DNA from: Tetracentron sinense
Taxonomy: Eukaryota > Streptophyta > Magnoliopsida > Trochodendrales > Trochodendraceae
NCBI GenBank assembly: GCA_015143295.1
Contig: CM026568.1
Span: forward strand, 16,436,607 to 16,500,606
Length of the DNA: 64,000 nucleotides
Reading direction: 5' to 3'
Under the pieces are notes generated by a model, which did no database searches, was not told the DNA's origin, and worked only from the letters and a program-made list of their open reading frames with translations. Positions 1-10,305 of the stretch are shown here, one piece after another. The stretch's first letter is position 1, and each line of letters opens with the position of its first letter. The position numbers and the translations under genes are program-made.

Positions 1-373
1 TGTCGATAAATATATGATTAATTACAATGGGATGCTTACCGTCGCTAAAACATGTTATACTGATGGAATTAAAACCATTTATGCAGTGATAGAATATTAT
101 CGTCACTGATGTAGCTGTTACTGTTGCTAATAGGAGTTACTGTTGCTATTACCTGTATGTTTTCGGCTATTTAATGATTGAAAATGTTATTTATAGTGAC
201 CCGCCGCTACGTGACCGACGGTTTGAAAATTTCCTCGCTAATACCTTTACCCATGAAATTATTAGCCATGGAAGGGCGATGGTTTATTTTCCATCACTAA
301 TAGTAATAGTAACGGTAATATGATCAACAGAGAAAATTTATTATTGTCGCATAAAGTGAAATTTCTTGTAGTG
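1..373. mobile_element. CACTA (En/Spm) transposon, one end
   Basis: The segment ends with ATTTCTTGTAGTG at 361-373, the reverse complement of the CACTACAAGAAAT terminus typical of plant CACTA elements. The preceding 370 bases carry short repeated words in both orientations (GTCGCTAA, GTTACTGTTGCTA, CCATCACTAATAG), as expected of CACTA subterminal repeats. The rest of the element lies left of the window. The 3 bp target duplication cannot be checked because the other end is missing. No coding sequence is seen here. Confidence 0.7.
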
Positions 374-511
374 CTCCTCTGAAAAATCACGATCTGTCCA
401 GTTTTGATTTCTCAAAGATTTATTTGGATTCATTGATAGCCCACCCAATCCAATCCATTTTTTTTTCTTGTTGGTATCAAGTACGTCATCAGTCGCTTGA
501 ATACAACTATC

Positions 512-661
512 TTTTTTTTGGTTCATTGGAGGCCACATGGACCTATGGACTACACAATGAGGGGTTGCCCTCCCCCCACCCCTGATGCAGGTGAGATATT
601 TGATCCCTAGTCTCTGGTACAACGTCAAGAGACTTTACCAACTAAACTAACTGGCAACTAC
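512..661 (-). mobile_element. tRNA-derived SINE, first family
   Basis: On the minus strand the element begins near 661 and carries a box A-like TTAGTTTAGTTGGTAAAG and a box B-like GGGATCAAATATC, the internal Pol III promoter arrangement of tRNA-derived SINEs. It ends in a short A-tail (seen as a T run at about 512-519). It is flanked by an 18 bp target-site duplication with two mismatches (494-511 and 662-679, CGCTTGAATRCAACTMTC). The uninterrupted paralogous segment at 1258-1300 shows the pre-insertion state, which fixes both ends. Confidence 0.75.
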
Positions 662-1049
662 CGCTTGAATGCAACTCTCAGCAAAGGCATACTTGCCCAA
701 AGAGTGGGTCTTGATACCTCTCAGCGCTATTTGGGATCTCCTCTTGTCTACCTTCATGCTAAGATGTACACTATACTGGAAATTAGGAGATGCTATAGCT
801 AATGCAATTTCTCTGTCTGATGATATGGTTAAGGGGGTTTCTTTGTCTAAGAATTTCTGATCTAAAGTCTTACATATTATTGGACATATTCCATGCAAAA
901 AGATAAGATCTTGTGATACAAAATTCTTGTCTTTTTTTTTTGCATAGGAAAAAAAAAGGAGATAACGTAGTTCGAGGGGAGTGGTCCTAGACTTCTAGTT
1001 CAATGAAAGGGGAATCGCGTTGCCCAATCAAAGAAGCATTGGCAATCTA

Positions 1050-1252
1050 CTAATAGGTACGTATGGGAGATTGGTTTGCTGGCCAGGACCACGCCATATG
1101 AAGCAGAGATTTGAGTTCAATTCCCTTCCCCATGTTGGCCACCCTCAGGGATTTATCCCTACGTACTTGGTGCTTGTGGATGGAGGGGTTTGCACGTGCT
1201 CGGGGATTAGTCGGTGCTCTAAGAGGCCCGGACACCCTCATTACCAATAAAA
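1050..1252 (+). mobile_element. SINE, second family, copy 1
   Basis: This shares an ordered set of words with 43527-43783 (opposite strand) and 46640-46768: GAGTTCAATTCCC (box B-like), CCATGTTGGCCA, GGATTTATCC, GTCGGTGCTCTAAGAGGC, then a short A-rich tail. The box A-like stretch is GGTTTGCTGGCCAGGACC. The copy is diverged and I see no clean target-site duplication. Confidence 0.6.
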
Positions 1253-1442
1253 AGTATGTACGTCATCAGTTGCTTGAATGCAACTCTCAGCGAAGGCATA
1301 CTTGCTTAAAACGTGGGTCTTGATACCTCTCGCGCTATCTGAAATATCCTCTCGTTTCCAGTTACAAACTCTCAAGAGAATGAATTATTGACTGATTTTC
1401 AACTTAATTTTTTTTTATTGGTACGTAATAACTTAAAACTAT

Positions 1443-2139
1443 GGGGAAAATACATTTACACTTTCTGAGGTTTGACGAAAATGTACATAGACCTCCTCAA
1501 TTTTTTAAAAATACAGTAGATACCTTTATGTTTCAAACTAGTGACACTTTCACCCATTCTGTTAGTGGACCGTCAGTTAACATGAGAAAAATTTCAAAAA
1601 ATGTCAAAAATACCTTTCATAGTTGTTGGAAGGCTAAAATAGCCATTACAGCCACTAAATGCTCTATAAAGAGCTTTGTTTTTCAATTATTCACTCATTT
1701 TTACAGGCGAAGACACTCGCCACAACTTCACCGAACAATGACCTTAAAGGGGGTAAGTATACCTCGGCAATCTTTGATTTACAAATGAGAAAAGAGAGTG
1801 AGAGACTTACCATGCAATTGTCGGAGAAGAGTTATCGCCGCCGGAGCCGAGATCAAGTCGGTTGTTACGAACGATTCTAGGGTTTTACTTTCGTTGATTT
1901 AGGGAAAATGGTAAATTTCGAATATAAAGAACAATGATATGTTACTGTGTTTAGCATGTGTATCATATTAGTGTGTGTGTTTTTTTCTACTTTTTAGCGT
2001 GTTAACTGACGGTCAATTAACAGGAGGAGTGTAAGTGTAATTAGTTTGAAACATAAGGGTACCTGTTATATTTTTTGAAAACTGAGGAAGCTTATGTATA
2101 TTTTCATCAACGCCAACAGATGTAAATGTATTTCCCCGT
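1443..2139. mobile_element. Long-TIR Mutator-like element, possible Pack-MULE
   Basis: The first and last 160 or so bases form diverged inverted repeats (GGGGAAAATACATTTACA at the left; the same read backwards at 2118-2137). AAACTAT occurs immediately outside both ends (1436-1442 and 2140-2146), compatible with a decayed 7-9 bp Mutator target duplication. The middle (about 1750-1900) is not part of the arms and is richer in G+C. On the minus strand it contains AAACCCTAG, like a plant 5' UTR, then ATG followed at once by GTAAGT. No transposase is present, so it is non-autonomous. Confidence 0.65.
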
Positions 2140-2149
2140 AAACTATAGT

Positions 2150-2708
2150 TAATGCTCTTGAAGATGACAAATATATTGAAATTCAGGAGATGATACGGCT
2201 TGGAGATGCTGCCTACTATATTGATATACGGCTGATTTGATTTCTATGTGATGATACGCCTGAGGTGATTTATCAGTCAAATAATATCTACTGTAAGCAC
2301 TATATATAGCACTATATATAACCGAATATGGACATATCCCATGTGAAAAAAACAAGACAAGAATGTTGTGGTGGCGTGGTGGCTCAAGCATCATACAAAA
2401 TCCTTATTAACCATAGAACGCAGTCCGAGGGAAGTGGTCCTAAACTCGTCCTAGTACAATGAAAGAGGCATGGCCGCGCCCGGTCAAAGAAGCATTGCCT
2501 TCAATGGCAGGCTCATGCCCTTTGAAGATTATATAAATTATTGTCCTTTGCCTCATAGAGATAGCAACGTGTATCCTCCACCTCACGTGTGTACGGTACC
2601 CTAATAATCTCTCTCTCTCCTTTTCTATGTGTGTTTAGAGAACACTTATTAACCCAAAATAAAAACAAAATAATTAAATCAGCTTATGATTGGGTGCTTC
2701 TGTTCCCT
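2150..2708. other. Non-coding, partly repeated sequence
   Basis: No gene is recognised. Parts at 2320-2500 resemble 880-1045 (GACATATYCCATG, AGTGGTCCTA, TCAAAGAAGCATTG), so this looks like another degraded copy of the repeat next to the SINEs. Confidence 0.5.
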
Positions 2709-2710
2709 TA

Positions 2711-2850
2711 TAGTCCCACATCGATTGAGTAGTCCCACATCGATTGAGTACTGGACTTCACCGCAATCCCTTCCATTAGTCAGGGCATTTTAGAGTGGCT
2801 TGACAGTTGCCTTAGGCCTGGTAGCGTGTGTTTAGAGTGTTGCCTTACCT
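2711..2850 (+). repeat. snRNA-promoter-like repeat, degenerate copy
   Basis: TAGTCCCACATCGATTGAG occurs twice in tandem (2711-2729, 2730-2748). GTCCCACATCG matches the plant upstream sequence element (USE) of U-snRNA genes, RTCCCACATCG. The following bases (TTTTAGAGTGGCTTG, TTGCCTTAGGCCTGGT, GTGTGTTTAGAGTGT) match a second member at 41711-41992. There is no TATA box at the right spacing here, so this copy is probably inactive. Confidence 0.55.
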
Positions 2851-2908
2851 ATTAACACCACCCCACCCCCCTCCCCCCTTAAAAAAAAAAAAAAAAAAAA
2901 CCACAACA

Positions 2909-2910
<2 letters not shown>

Positions 2911-2952
<42 letters not shown>

Positions 2953-2967
2953 CTCTCTCTCTCTCTC
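2911..2967. repeat. (CT)n microsatellite
   Basis: About 28 CT units with one interruption follow an A run at 2881-2900. Long open frames across it are repeat artefacts. Confidence 0.95.
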
Positions 2968-3240
2968 CTTCTTGTTGAATAACAGGAGGAGTTGCTATCA
3001 ATCTCGCACCTGATCCCACGTGAAGGAGCAGTAGCGCAATAAGCAAAGCTTCACATCCACACACTTCCTCTTTCTCTCTGTCTCTCATTGTCCTAGCCCA
3101 ATGACTAACTTTGTTGTAAATATGAGCAATAAATACCAGCATCTGGGTTCCAATCTTTCACACCCCCTCAACGAAAATTGTTTGGTGAGTCGCCATATCT
3201 CTCTAGATAACCCAAGATGATCCAATATCTTTAACTCTAC

Positions 3241-3325
3241 TTCTTACTTGCAGAGAGGTGAATCAAAAAATATGGAATGCGTGGAGCTCTTTCAAGCCAA
3301 GGTGCTCTCTCACTCACTCACTCAC

Positions 3326-3380
<55 letters not shown>

Positions 3381-3451
3381 TACACCTACAGTATATGGCT
3401 GTCTTTCTCAAGCTATAGTCCTCACTTGAACAGAGGTTAAGCGAAAAAGAC

Positions 3452-3488
<37 letters not shown>

Positions 3489-3568
3489 TTATATGGCTGT
3501 CACTCTCAAGCTCTAGTCTCTACTTGCAGAGAGGAGAATAAAAGAATATGGAATGAGTGGAGGATCTA
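3241..3568. repeat. Microsatellite-bearing tandem duplications upstream of the TCP gene
   Basis: Near-identical blocks recur: ACTTGCAGAGAGG followed by ATATGGAATG at about 3248-3285 and 3522-3563, and ATATGGCTGTC plus CTCAAGCT at 3393-3435 and 3491-3534. The second pair is spaced by 98 bp. Between them lie (CACT)n, (CT)n and (CA)n runs at 3303-3380 and 3451-3488. The array ends fewer than 90 bp before the TCP start codon, so it is likely promoter or 5' UTR. GA/CT runs are known binding targets of plant BPC/GAGA factors; a role here is inference. Confidence 0.8.
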
Positions 3569-3652
3569 GCTATTTCTAGACAAGGGGCTCTTCTCTTAGT
3601 AGTTTTCTCGGATTCTACCTCAAAATCTTAAGGTTGCAGTTACGAGACAGAT

Positions 3653-4903
3653 ATGTTCCCTTCCAGCAACAACAGTTGCAATCCTTTTCTATACATCGAC
3701 CAGACCATGTTTGGCATTCCTTATATCAGTGAAGACAACCCTCACTCCAAGCAAGAAGAGCATCCCTTCTCGTTTTTACACATTCCGCCATCCCCACTGG
3801 ACCCCGATGACTACGACGACGGGCTTCTTCAACACCACCTCGAGCTTCTAATGGCTAACTTGTTACCACAACAGCAGCTCTTGACCGCCAACCCTACTGC
3901 AGCTGAAACTGTTCATAACATGGTGGCTGCAACCACCAACAATGATGTAATTGAGTTTAAGCCAAACTACGATGGCCCTTCAAGTTTCATTCAGACTAAG
4001 AAGGAAGTTCAACATAAATCCAAGCTGACTAAGCATATCCCACGAAAGAGATCTACCAAGAGAGATCGGCACAGCAAGATTGATACTGCTCAAGGTCTGA
4101 GGGATCGGAGAGTGAGATTGTCGGTCAAAATTGCTCGTAAGTTCTTCGATCTCCAAGACATGCTAGGCTTCGATAAAGCAAGTAAAACCGTCGAGTGGCT
4201 GCTCAAAGAGTCCAAGGCTGAAATCAAGGAACTCGCAATAGGCCTCCCGCAGATGAAGCACAGCTGCAGCGGCGGAGCAAAAATTGTGTCATCTACATCT
4301 GAATGTGAAGTAGTATCAGGAATCCGCAAGAATGCCAAAAATGGACACCAAAAGGGTATCCTCTCCAAGGGGAAATCATTGGCGGGTAACTCCCAAGAGA
4401 AGAAATTTAAACAGTCGCGTAAGGTGGCATTTCATCCTCTTGCAAGAGAGTGCAGGACAAAGGCAAGAGCAAGGGCGAGGGAGAGGACGAGTGCGAAAAT
4501 GTGGAGTAGGAAGCTTGAAAACTCGACACAATATCCTGATGGGAGTCCTCATAACTTGGACTTATTAGAGTTTTCTAGTACCTTCAAAACTGGTGAGGAA
4601 TTGGGGCTTCATAACCATGACGTGAAGCCTTCCTTCAAAGTTGTGGTTGAGGTTGAAGAACCCTGGTCTAACTTGCCAGAGTACCAAAGTCCTGTAAAAC
4701 ATGTCGACGAGGAACATTTCATGATTCTAAGCAATCCCAGCCCATCTTCGATTTTCAATTATCAGCACATCATTGCAACATCAGAAGGGGTAAGTTGCAA
4801 CAACAACAATTTTCCTGATTTACTAAAAATTGGGTCATCAATGGCGCTAGAGCACACTCTAACGCGTGATGACCAGCAAGCATTGATAGGGAATTTCCTA
4901 TAG
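3653..4903 (+). CDS. CYC/TB1-like: TCP transcription factor, CYC/TB1 clade
   Basis: A single-exon open frame of 416 codons encodes a nuclear DNA-binding protein. Residues about 134-192 form the TCP domain: the basic stretch [20 protein letters not shown], then the helix-loop-helix [29 protein letters not shown]. Residues 217-219 are the ECE tripeptide (SSTSECEVV), and 265-282 form the arginine-rich R domain ([16 protein letters not shown]). TCP plus ECE plus R domains define the class II CYC/TB1 clade, whose members (TB1, BRC1, CYC) repress axillary bud growth or shape floral symmetry. The start at 3653 gives [12 protein letters not shown], the usual N-terminus of this clade. Residues 60-80 are leucine- and glutamine-rich; the C-terminus is acidic and asparagine-rich. 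No break is seen. The 5' side is microsatellite-rich and a dead copia element starts about 200 bp downstream. Which paralogue it is cannot be told without a tree. Confidence 0.95.
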   Translation: MFPSSNNSCNPFLYIDQTMFGIPYISEDNPHSKQEEHPFSFLHIPPSPLDPDDYDDGLLQHHLELLMANLLPQQQLLTANPTAAETVHNMVAATTNNDVIEFKPNYDGPSSFIQTKKEVQHKSKLTKHIPRKRSTKRDRHSKIDTAQGLRDRRVRLSVKIARKFFDLQDMLGFDKASKTVEWLLKESKAEIKELAIGLPQMKHSCSGGAKIVSSTSECEVVSGIRKNAKNGHQKGILSKGKSLAGNSQEKKFKQSRKVAFHPLARECRTKARARARERTSAKMWSRKLENSTQYPDGSPHNLDLLEFSSTFKTGEELGLHNHDVKPSFKVVVEVEEPWSNLPEYQSPVKHVDEEHFMILSNPSPSSIFNYQHIIATSEGVSCNNNNFPDLLKIGSSMALEHTLTRDDQQALIGNFL

Positions 4904-5111
4904 GAACACCTAGCTGAATAATTTTTCTGACTACTTCAGATATTAATTTTGCAGCTTCAATTCGCAGAGGTTCAATCCTGTGGCAATTACTGCCAAAATT
5001 TATTCTAACAGGTTTATCTCTTACCTCTTTCTTCTGTGCCTGGTGTGCAAGCTTTAGAAAATGTATGTTATGTCTCTATTCTGATTGTCTATAATCTACC
5101 AAGGCATCTTT
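4904..5111 (+). other. 3' flank of the TCP gene
   Basis: About 200 bp of AT-rich non-coding sequence between the TCP stop codon and the first copia LTR, probably containing the TCP 3' UTR. I see no single convincing polyadenylation signal. Confidence 0.5.
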
Positions 5112-5446
5112 TGTTGTTCACAGTCCCTTCTTGGACTATGCTAGTGTTTTGGTTGGGTTTGGTAGTTAATATTTTATTACTTGCTTTGAGAATGTAAAAC
5201 TTTCTTTATTTCTTTATGTTTGCACGTGTTTGGTTATTGGTTAGTTGCTTGAGGAAGATATTTGAGATTAAATGGGGTAAAAATTGTTTTTTTTTTTTCA
5301 ATAAAGTATAGCATTGTCCCTTCTTCTTTGAGATGTTTGAAATGAGGTTTGAAATATTTTAGGTGTATAATAAGTTAGCCTTCATTTATTATATTTGGCC
5401 ATCAACAACGCTATTCTCTTGATTTTCAATCCTCCTCCTCCCAACA
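5112..5446 (+). repeat. 5' LTR of the copia element
   Basis: Aligns by eye with 9185-9631 through CTTGGACTATGCTAGTGTTT, TTTGGTTATTGGTTAG, AAGTTAGCCTTC and the shared end CCAACA. The start is less certain than the end. Confidence 0.75.
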
Positions 5447-6006
5447 AAATGGTATCAAGGCTTGGTGAAGAAGAATCATGGCTTCCAACATCATGTTACA
5501 CCCTCAACTTTCTTGTTTCAATAATGAGAATTACAATCAATTGAATATTCAAATAAAGTGTTATATGGGTCCCAAATCTTTGTGACATAGTTGAGAGCAG
5601 ATTCGTAGAGACGAAGGGATCAATCAACTCTCACTCAATAATTAATAATTCGATAAATTAAAAGAAAATCACAAGAAGGGCACAAAGGAAGACCTATAAA
5701 TCAATGAAAGAAGTCATCTTTGAATGCATTTCATTGGTAACTTCAGCAAAGCAAGCTTGAGATACACTTTTTACATCATATAAAGGAGATGACAAAGTGA
5801 AGATGGTGATATTAAAAAATCTTGAAGTGAATTTGATACATTAAGAACGAAGAATTTAGGATTTCGAAGCCGTTGAAGATCTTTTTAATCGAATAATTTC
5901 TATGGCTAATCAATTAATATTAAATGATGAAAAACTTGAAGATTGAAGAATTGTTGAAAAACGTACTCCAAAACTTGACTGAATTTGAATATATTGTTGT
6001 TGTAAT

Positions 6007-6333
6007 TATAGTAACAAAATTCTCTGAATATTTGAAAAATCACAAATTATTCACGAATTTTAGGTGTGCCAAATTATTCTCCGAATTATTTACGAATTTT
6101 AGGTTTGCCGAATTATTCGCGGATATTGTGAATTATTCCCAAATTTCGCAATAATCTATTTAATTCAAGAAAATAAACTACTTATTTTGTATATTATCTA
6201 ATCAAATTGTTGGATATCTTTTTATAATTATTTGTTTTTACCGAATTATTCTTGAATTATTTGTGGATTTTTTCAATTTTTTCCGAACTTGACCCTTGCC
6301 GAATTATTCCCGAACCCCGACTTTGTCATTATG
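6007..6333. mobile_element. Non-autonomous hAT element nested in the copia element
   Basis: It ends with CCCCGACTTTGTCATTATG and starts with TATAGTAACAAAA, imperfect versions of the CATAGTCACAAA ends seen at 60776-61356. It is flanked by 8 bp duplications with one mismatch (GTTGTAAT at 5999-6006, GTTGCAAT at 6334-6341), the hAT length. The interior repeats the words CCGAATTATTC and CACGAATTTTAGG. No coding sequence. Confidence 0.75.
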
Positions 6334-8649
6334 GTTGCAATAGATAAATCCAAATATTTGTCTACATTGTCGGTAGAAAGTTTGTAGGGTTCACTTTAGT
6401 CTCATAAATTTTGTATGAAGCAATACTATTCTTCTCCTCTAGAGCAAAATTTTCAAATTGAACTCTCTTTAATGAGAAGTTCTAGAGAAAGAAGATGAAG
6501 AGATTCTTACCATGAAAGAAGATGAAGCAATAGAGGAAGAAATCAAAAAATAAAAAAGATGAAAGTGAGTCTTCTTTGTATTTGAGAAGAAGAGGGAGAT
6601 GGCGATCTTCTCAATCATAAGTCCAATGCTACTACTATAAGAACTTGGTCATATTGCTAAGTATTGCAGATAAAATTGACAGAAGTGAAGAAGGAATAAA
6701 GTTTCATGTATAAGAAGGAACCAAATGAGGAAGCAGACACTTTTTTTAACTTGTAATGTACAAGAAGTACCTCATTATGAGATTTGGTACCTCAATAGTG
6801 GTTGTAGTAACTACATGATTGAAAATAGAAGTATTTTTGTGAATTTAGATGAGCCAATACATAGTAAAGGTAAAACCGGTGATAACAAAAAGCTTGCGGT
6901 GATTAAAAATTGTGACATTATTGTCTAAGTAAAGAAAGGGATTAAAGGTATCTCTGCTATCTTCTATGTTCCAATACTCTAGAACAATCTTTTGAGTGTT
7001 GGCCAACTTCTATTAAAATGATATAAAGCTCAATTAACGTAAGATTGTGTAAAATCAAGGAGAAAAATGATGTTCTTATAGCCAAGTGAGAATGACCCAG
7101 AATAAGATGTTTTCATTAAAGTTTCAAAGTTAACTTCTTCCCTACTGCGACACTATAATCAAAGATAGGTCATGGTAATCGCATCTCTGTTATGACCATC
7201 TAAGTTTCAAGACTCTATTTCTCATGTGCAAAAAGAATATTGTGAAAGACATGCCTAATGTTGAACATTAAGATCAAGTTTACAAAGGACGTGTGTTTGG
7301 AAAGCAACAAAGAGACTCTTTTTCAGCTGGAAAAATTATGGAAAGCATCAAACCACTTGAACTAATACATTCAGATCTCTGCGGGCCTATGCACATGACG
7401 TCAATTGGAGGTCATCGTTATCTTTTCACTTCTACTGATGATTATAGTAGAAAGACACGCGATTACTTTCCTAAAGAAAAATAAATAAAAATGTTTAGAT
7501 GCTTCAAAATTTTCAAAGCCATGGCTGAGACGCAAAGTGATTTTATGTTGAAAACTTTGCAATCTAATCGAGGTAGTGAATATGTATCTCATAAGTTTGA
7601 GAATTTTGCTTGAAATAAAATGACATATGTGTACTTGGAATACTCCGTAATAAAATGGGGTTACCGAAAAGAAAGATAGAACAAATATAAAATTGGCTAG
7701 AAGCATGTTGAAAGCTAAATGAATGGCTATATATTGTGGGCAGAAGCCATTTCATGTGTCATCTATCTTTTAAATTGGCATTTATCTAAAAGTGTTCAAG
7801 ACATAACATCTCAAGAAGCTTAGAGTGTACATAAATCATGGGTGAACACTTAGAGAATTTTTAGAATCATTATTTATTTTCATGGTTGGATGAAAGAATA
7901 AGTAACTTCAATTAAAATTTTGAAAAATTCATTCTTGTTGGGTATAGTGAATATTCAAAAATATATAAGTTGTAACAATTCTATCTCCATTTCTTTCTTG
8001 GCTTTGAGGCATGCAAAGTGAAGATGAAATTTTTATCACTTAAATGAAGTATGCAAAAGATTTATTCAAGAGATTTAGAATGGAAGATGCTACATCTATA
8101 AACACTCTAAATAAAAGTTGGCTTGAAGCTAAGCAAATTTGAGATGAAAAAAAGATTGATGAAACTCTATAGAGAAGTCTTATTCGTAGTCTCATGTACT
8201 TGATGGCCACATGACCAGACCTTATATGTTTGATGAGTATGTTTAGTAGATTAATGAAATTACCAAGAAAAAGTAATTGAAAAGCCAGTAAGAGAATTTT
8301 TAGATATATAAGTGAAACCATTGATGATGTCATACTTTATAGAAAAATTCAATATTTTTGTTTGGCCGATAATTTGATAGTGATTGGGTGAAACATTGAT
8401 GATAATAAAGTTCTTTTGCTTGTGTTTTCAACATTGGTTGGGTGTAATTTCATGGTCATCAAAGACGCAATCCATTGTAGCTCTTTCAACAACTAAAGTG
8501 GAGTATCTTTCTTTGGGTATGACATTTTATCAAGCTTTTTGGGTAAGATGGATTTTAAAAGAGCTCAAATATCCTCAAAAGATGCAAGTACAACATTATT
8601 TGTACAACATTATTTTGTTAAAATAGTTCAGTCATTGCACTCATAAGTA

Positions 8650-8766
8650 GTTCGGCCTTTTATGGCAAAAGTAAACAAATTAAGAAAAAGTATTAGATGT
8701 CAACTCTATTGATTATGGCAAAAGTAAACAAATTAAGCAAAAGTATTAGTTGTCAACTCTATTGAT
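8650..8766. repeat. Short tandem duplication inside the copia remnant
   Basis: Two adjacent copies of a roughly 56 bp unit (AAGTAAACAAATTAAG, AAAAGTATTAG, TGTCAACTCTATTGAT) lie near the 3' part of the copia element. Confidence 0.8.
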
Positions 8767-9184
8767 CGCAGGAAAAGATGAGTATTGTGGGACCCTTGTA
8801 TTTTTGGTCTATGAGAGGTGAGGATCTTCATTATGACTTATTAGCGCTTGGTTGGGTTTGGTTTCATGCCTTTGTTCTACGTAATTCTATGGGGATTTCC
8901 CCTTCGGGTCCATTGCATCCGTAAGAGAGCAAAGGCTACGCTTTTGTTCATTCTCTCACCTCATTCTCTTTTCTACTTTTTTTCTTTTTATTATTATTAA
9001 TATATCTAGTTGGGGTCTGTCCTGACTTTCCCTTTCCAAGAAGAAGTATCATTTTATTCGAGACTTGGTTAAAGATGGAGAAATCAACGTCAAGTTTGGC
9101 AAGACTCAAGATCAGATCAGGTTGCAGATATTTCAACAAAATGAAAAAGAAGATTGGTATGACAATGGTCTAGCTTAAGGGGGC

Positions 9185-9631
9185 TATTAGAATACTAAGC
9201 TAATCCCTTGTTGGACTAAGCTAGTGTTTTAGTTAGGTATGTAGCTAGTATTTATTACTTTCTTTGAAATGTAAAGAATCCCTCCTTGTATTCAAAATTT
9301 TTGCAATCCCCCCCCCCCCCCTTTGGGTTCGGGAAGGCTTTATTTGAAAAAAAAAATGTAAGCCTTTTTATTTCGTTATGTTTATGTGTATTTGATTGTT
9401 GGTTGGTTGTTTGGCCAATATAATAGAGATTAAATGTGGTGAAATTTGTTTTTGAATTGATGAGAAAAATAAAACATTGTACTTAATTTCTTACTTGAGA
9501 TATGTCTCATTGAAGTTTGAAGCTCTTGAGTGTATAACAAGTTAGCCTTGTTTTTTTAAAAAAAAATTTGATGTATTTGGGCATCAAGAGCATACTTTAT
9601 TCTTGATTTTTCAGCACTCTTCCCTCCAACA
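9185..9631 (+). repeat. 3' LTR of the copia element
   Basis: Follows the polypurine stretch and matches 5112-5446. It is longer than its partner, partly because of a C run, an A run and extra sequence at 9290-9360. It ends CTCCAACA. Confidence 0.75.
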
Positions 9632-10139
9632 AATTAGATTTTTTTTTCCAATAGACGACCCGTAATTAAAAGATGTAATGAGCTCCAGCAAATAAGCATC
9701 GGCTAGATTTCTTCCTAATATTTGTTCACCTTGGAATCAAAGTAGACATTTTATCGAGCATGGACTCCCTTAGAAAAGTTATTATAGAAATAATATAGTC
9801 AACAAAAATGAAAGAGTGATAATTGGTCAACATGAGGCCCCACAGTCCCATATCACTATTCGGTGGGTCCAAGTCCAAGTTTTGGATGAGCAGAAGAATA
9901 GAGTGATTCACTTGGACCCATTAGATCTCCTTGATGGAACACATTGAATGGTGGGCCCCTCTTTATCCCATTCAGTCAAGCAACAGTATGGTGCAATTCT
10001 AATCTCATCATTCCATGGGGGTATAATATACATGGCATATAAATGCACAGAGAGATACACCTCAAACCAGCAGTCAAGATGCATATTACAAAAAACAAAA
10101 CAAAAATCCAGAGAGAGAGAGAGAGAGAGAGAGAATGTT
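9632..10139. other. No gene seen; (GA)n at 10111-10134
   Basis: Intergenic sequence without recognisable coding or transposon features apart from a (GA)12 microsatellite next to the MITE that follows. Confidence 0.6.
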
Positions 10140-10149
10140 TGTTCTACGA

Positions 10150-10295
10150 GCCCGGATCTTTTGTAAAGGCCTCTAGGATTCCTTGCAGAATCTAGGAGAA
10201 TTTTTTGTTTGGATGAACACAATAATCGTGAGGTGAAAACACACAGATTCTACAAGGAATCCATGTAGAGGCCTTCACAAAAGATCCGAAATGTG
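10150..10295. mobile_element. Mutator-type MITE
   Basis: Inverted repeats of about 50 bp (CGGATCTTTTGT, AAGGCCTCTA, GGATTCCTTG) leave a loop of only about 40 bases. The 10 bp word TGTTCTACGA lies directly outside both ends (10140-10149, 10296-10305). Long TIRs with a 9-11 bp duplication fit the Mutator superfamily. Confidence 0.8.
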
Positions 10296-10305
10296 TGTTC
10301 TACGA

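Larger units (their letters stand above)
479..1356. repeat. Direct duplication of a roughly 100 bp segment
   Basis: The sequence around 483-493 plus 662-750 and that at 1258-1350 are two copies of one segment (shared words: CGTCATCAG, GCAACTCTCAGC, AAGGCATACTTGC, GTGGGTCTTGATACCTCTC). The first copy is split by a SINE; the second is not. A further related stretch, 960-1045, resembles 2410-2495 (AGTGGTCCTA, CAATGAAAG, TCAAAGAAGCATTG). No gene is recognised in 680-1045. Confidence 0.7.
5112..9631 (+). mobile_element. Ty1/copia LTR retrotransposon, degraded
   Basis: Two diverged LTRs (5112-5446 and 9185-9631) bracket an internal region that begins with a primer-binding-like TGGTATCAAGGCTT at 5450 and ends with a polypurine AAGGGGGC just before the second LTR. 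Copia parts appear in the usual order: gag-like start near 5478, protease-type WYLNSGCSNYM near 6786, integrase-type LELIHSDLCGPM and DDYSRK near 7350-7455, and RNase H-type ISWSSKTQSIVALSTT near 8440. The reverse transcriptase is hardly recognisable. The LTRs differ strongly, so the insertion is old. It is broken in many places and cannot be active. A hAT element (6007-6333) is nested inside. Confidence 0.85.

Noticed and set aside
2828-3142. Open frames across the CT and A runs
   Set aside because: Microsatellite artefacts with repetitive products.
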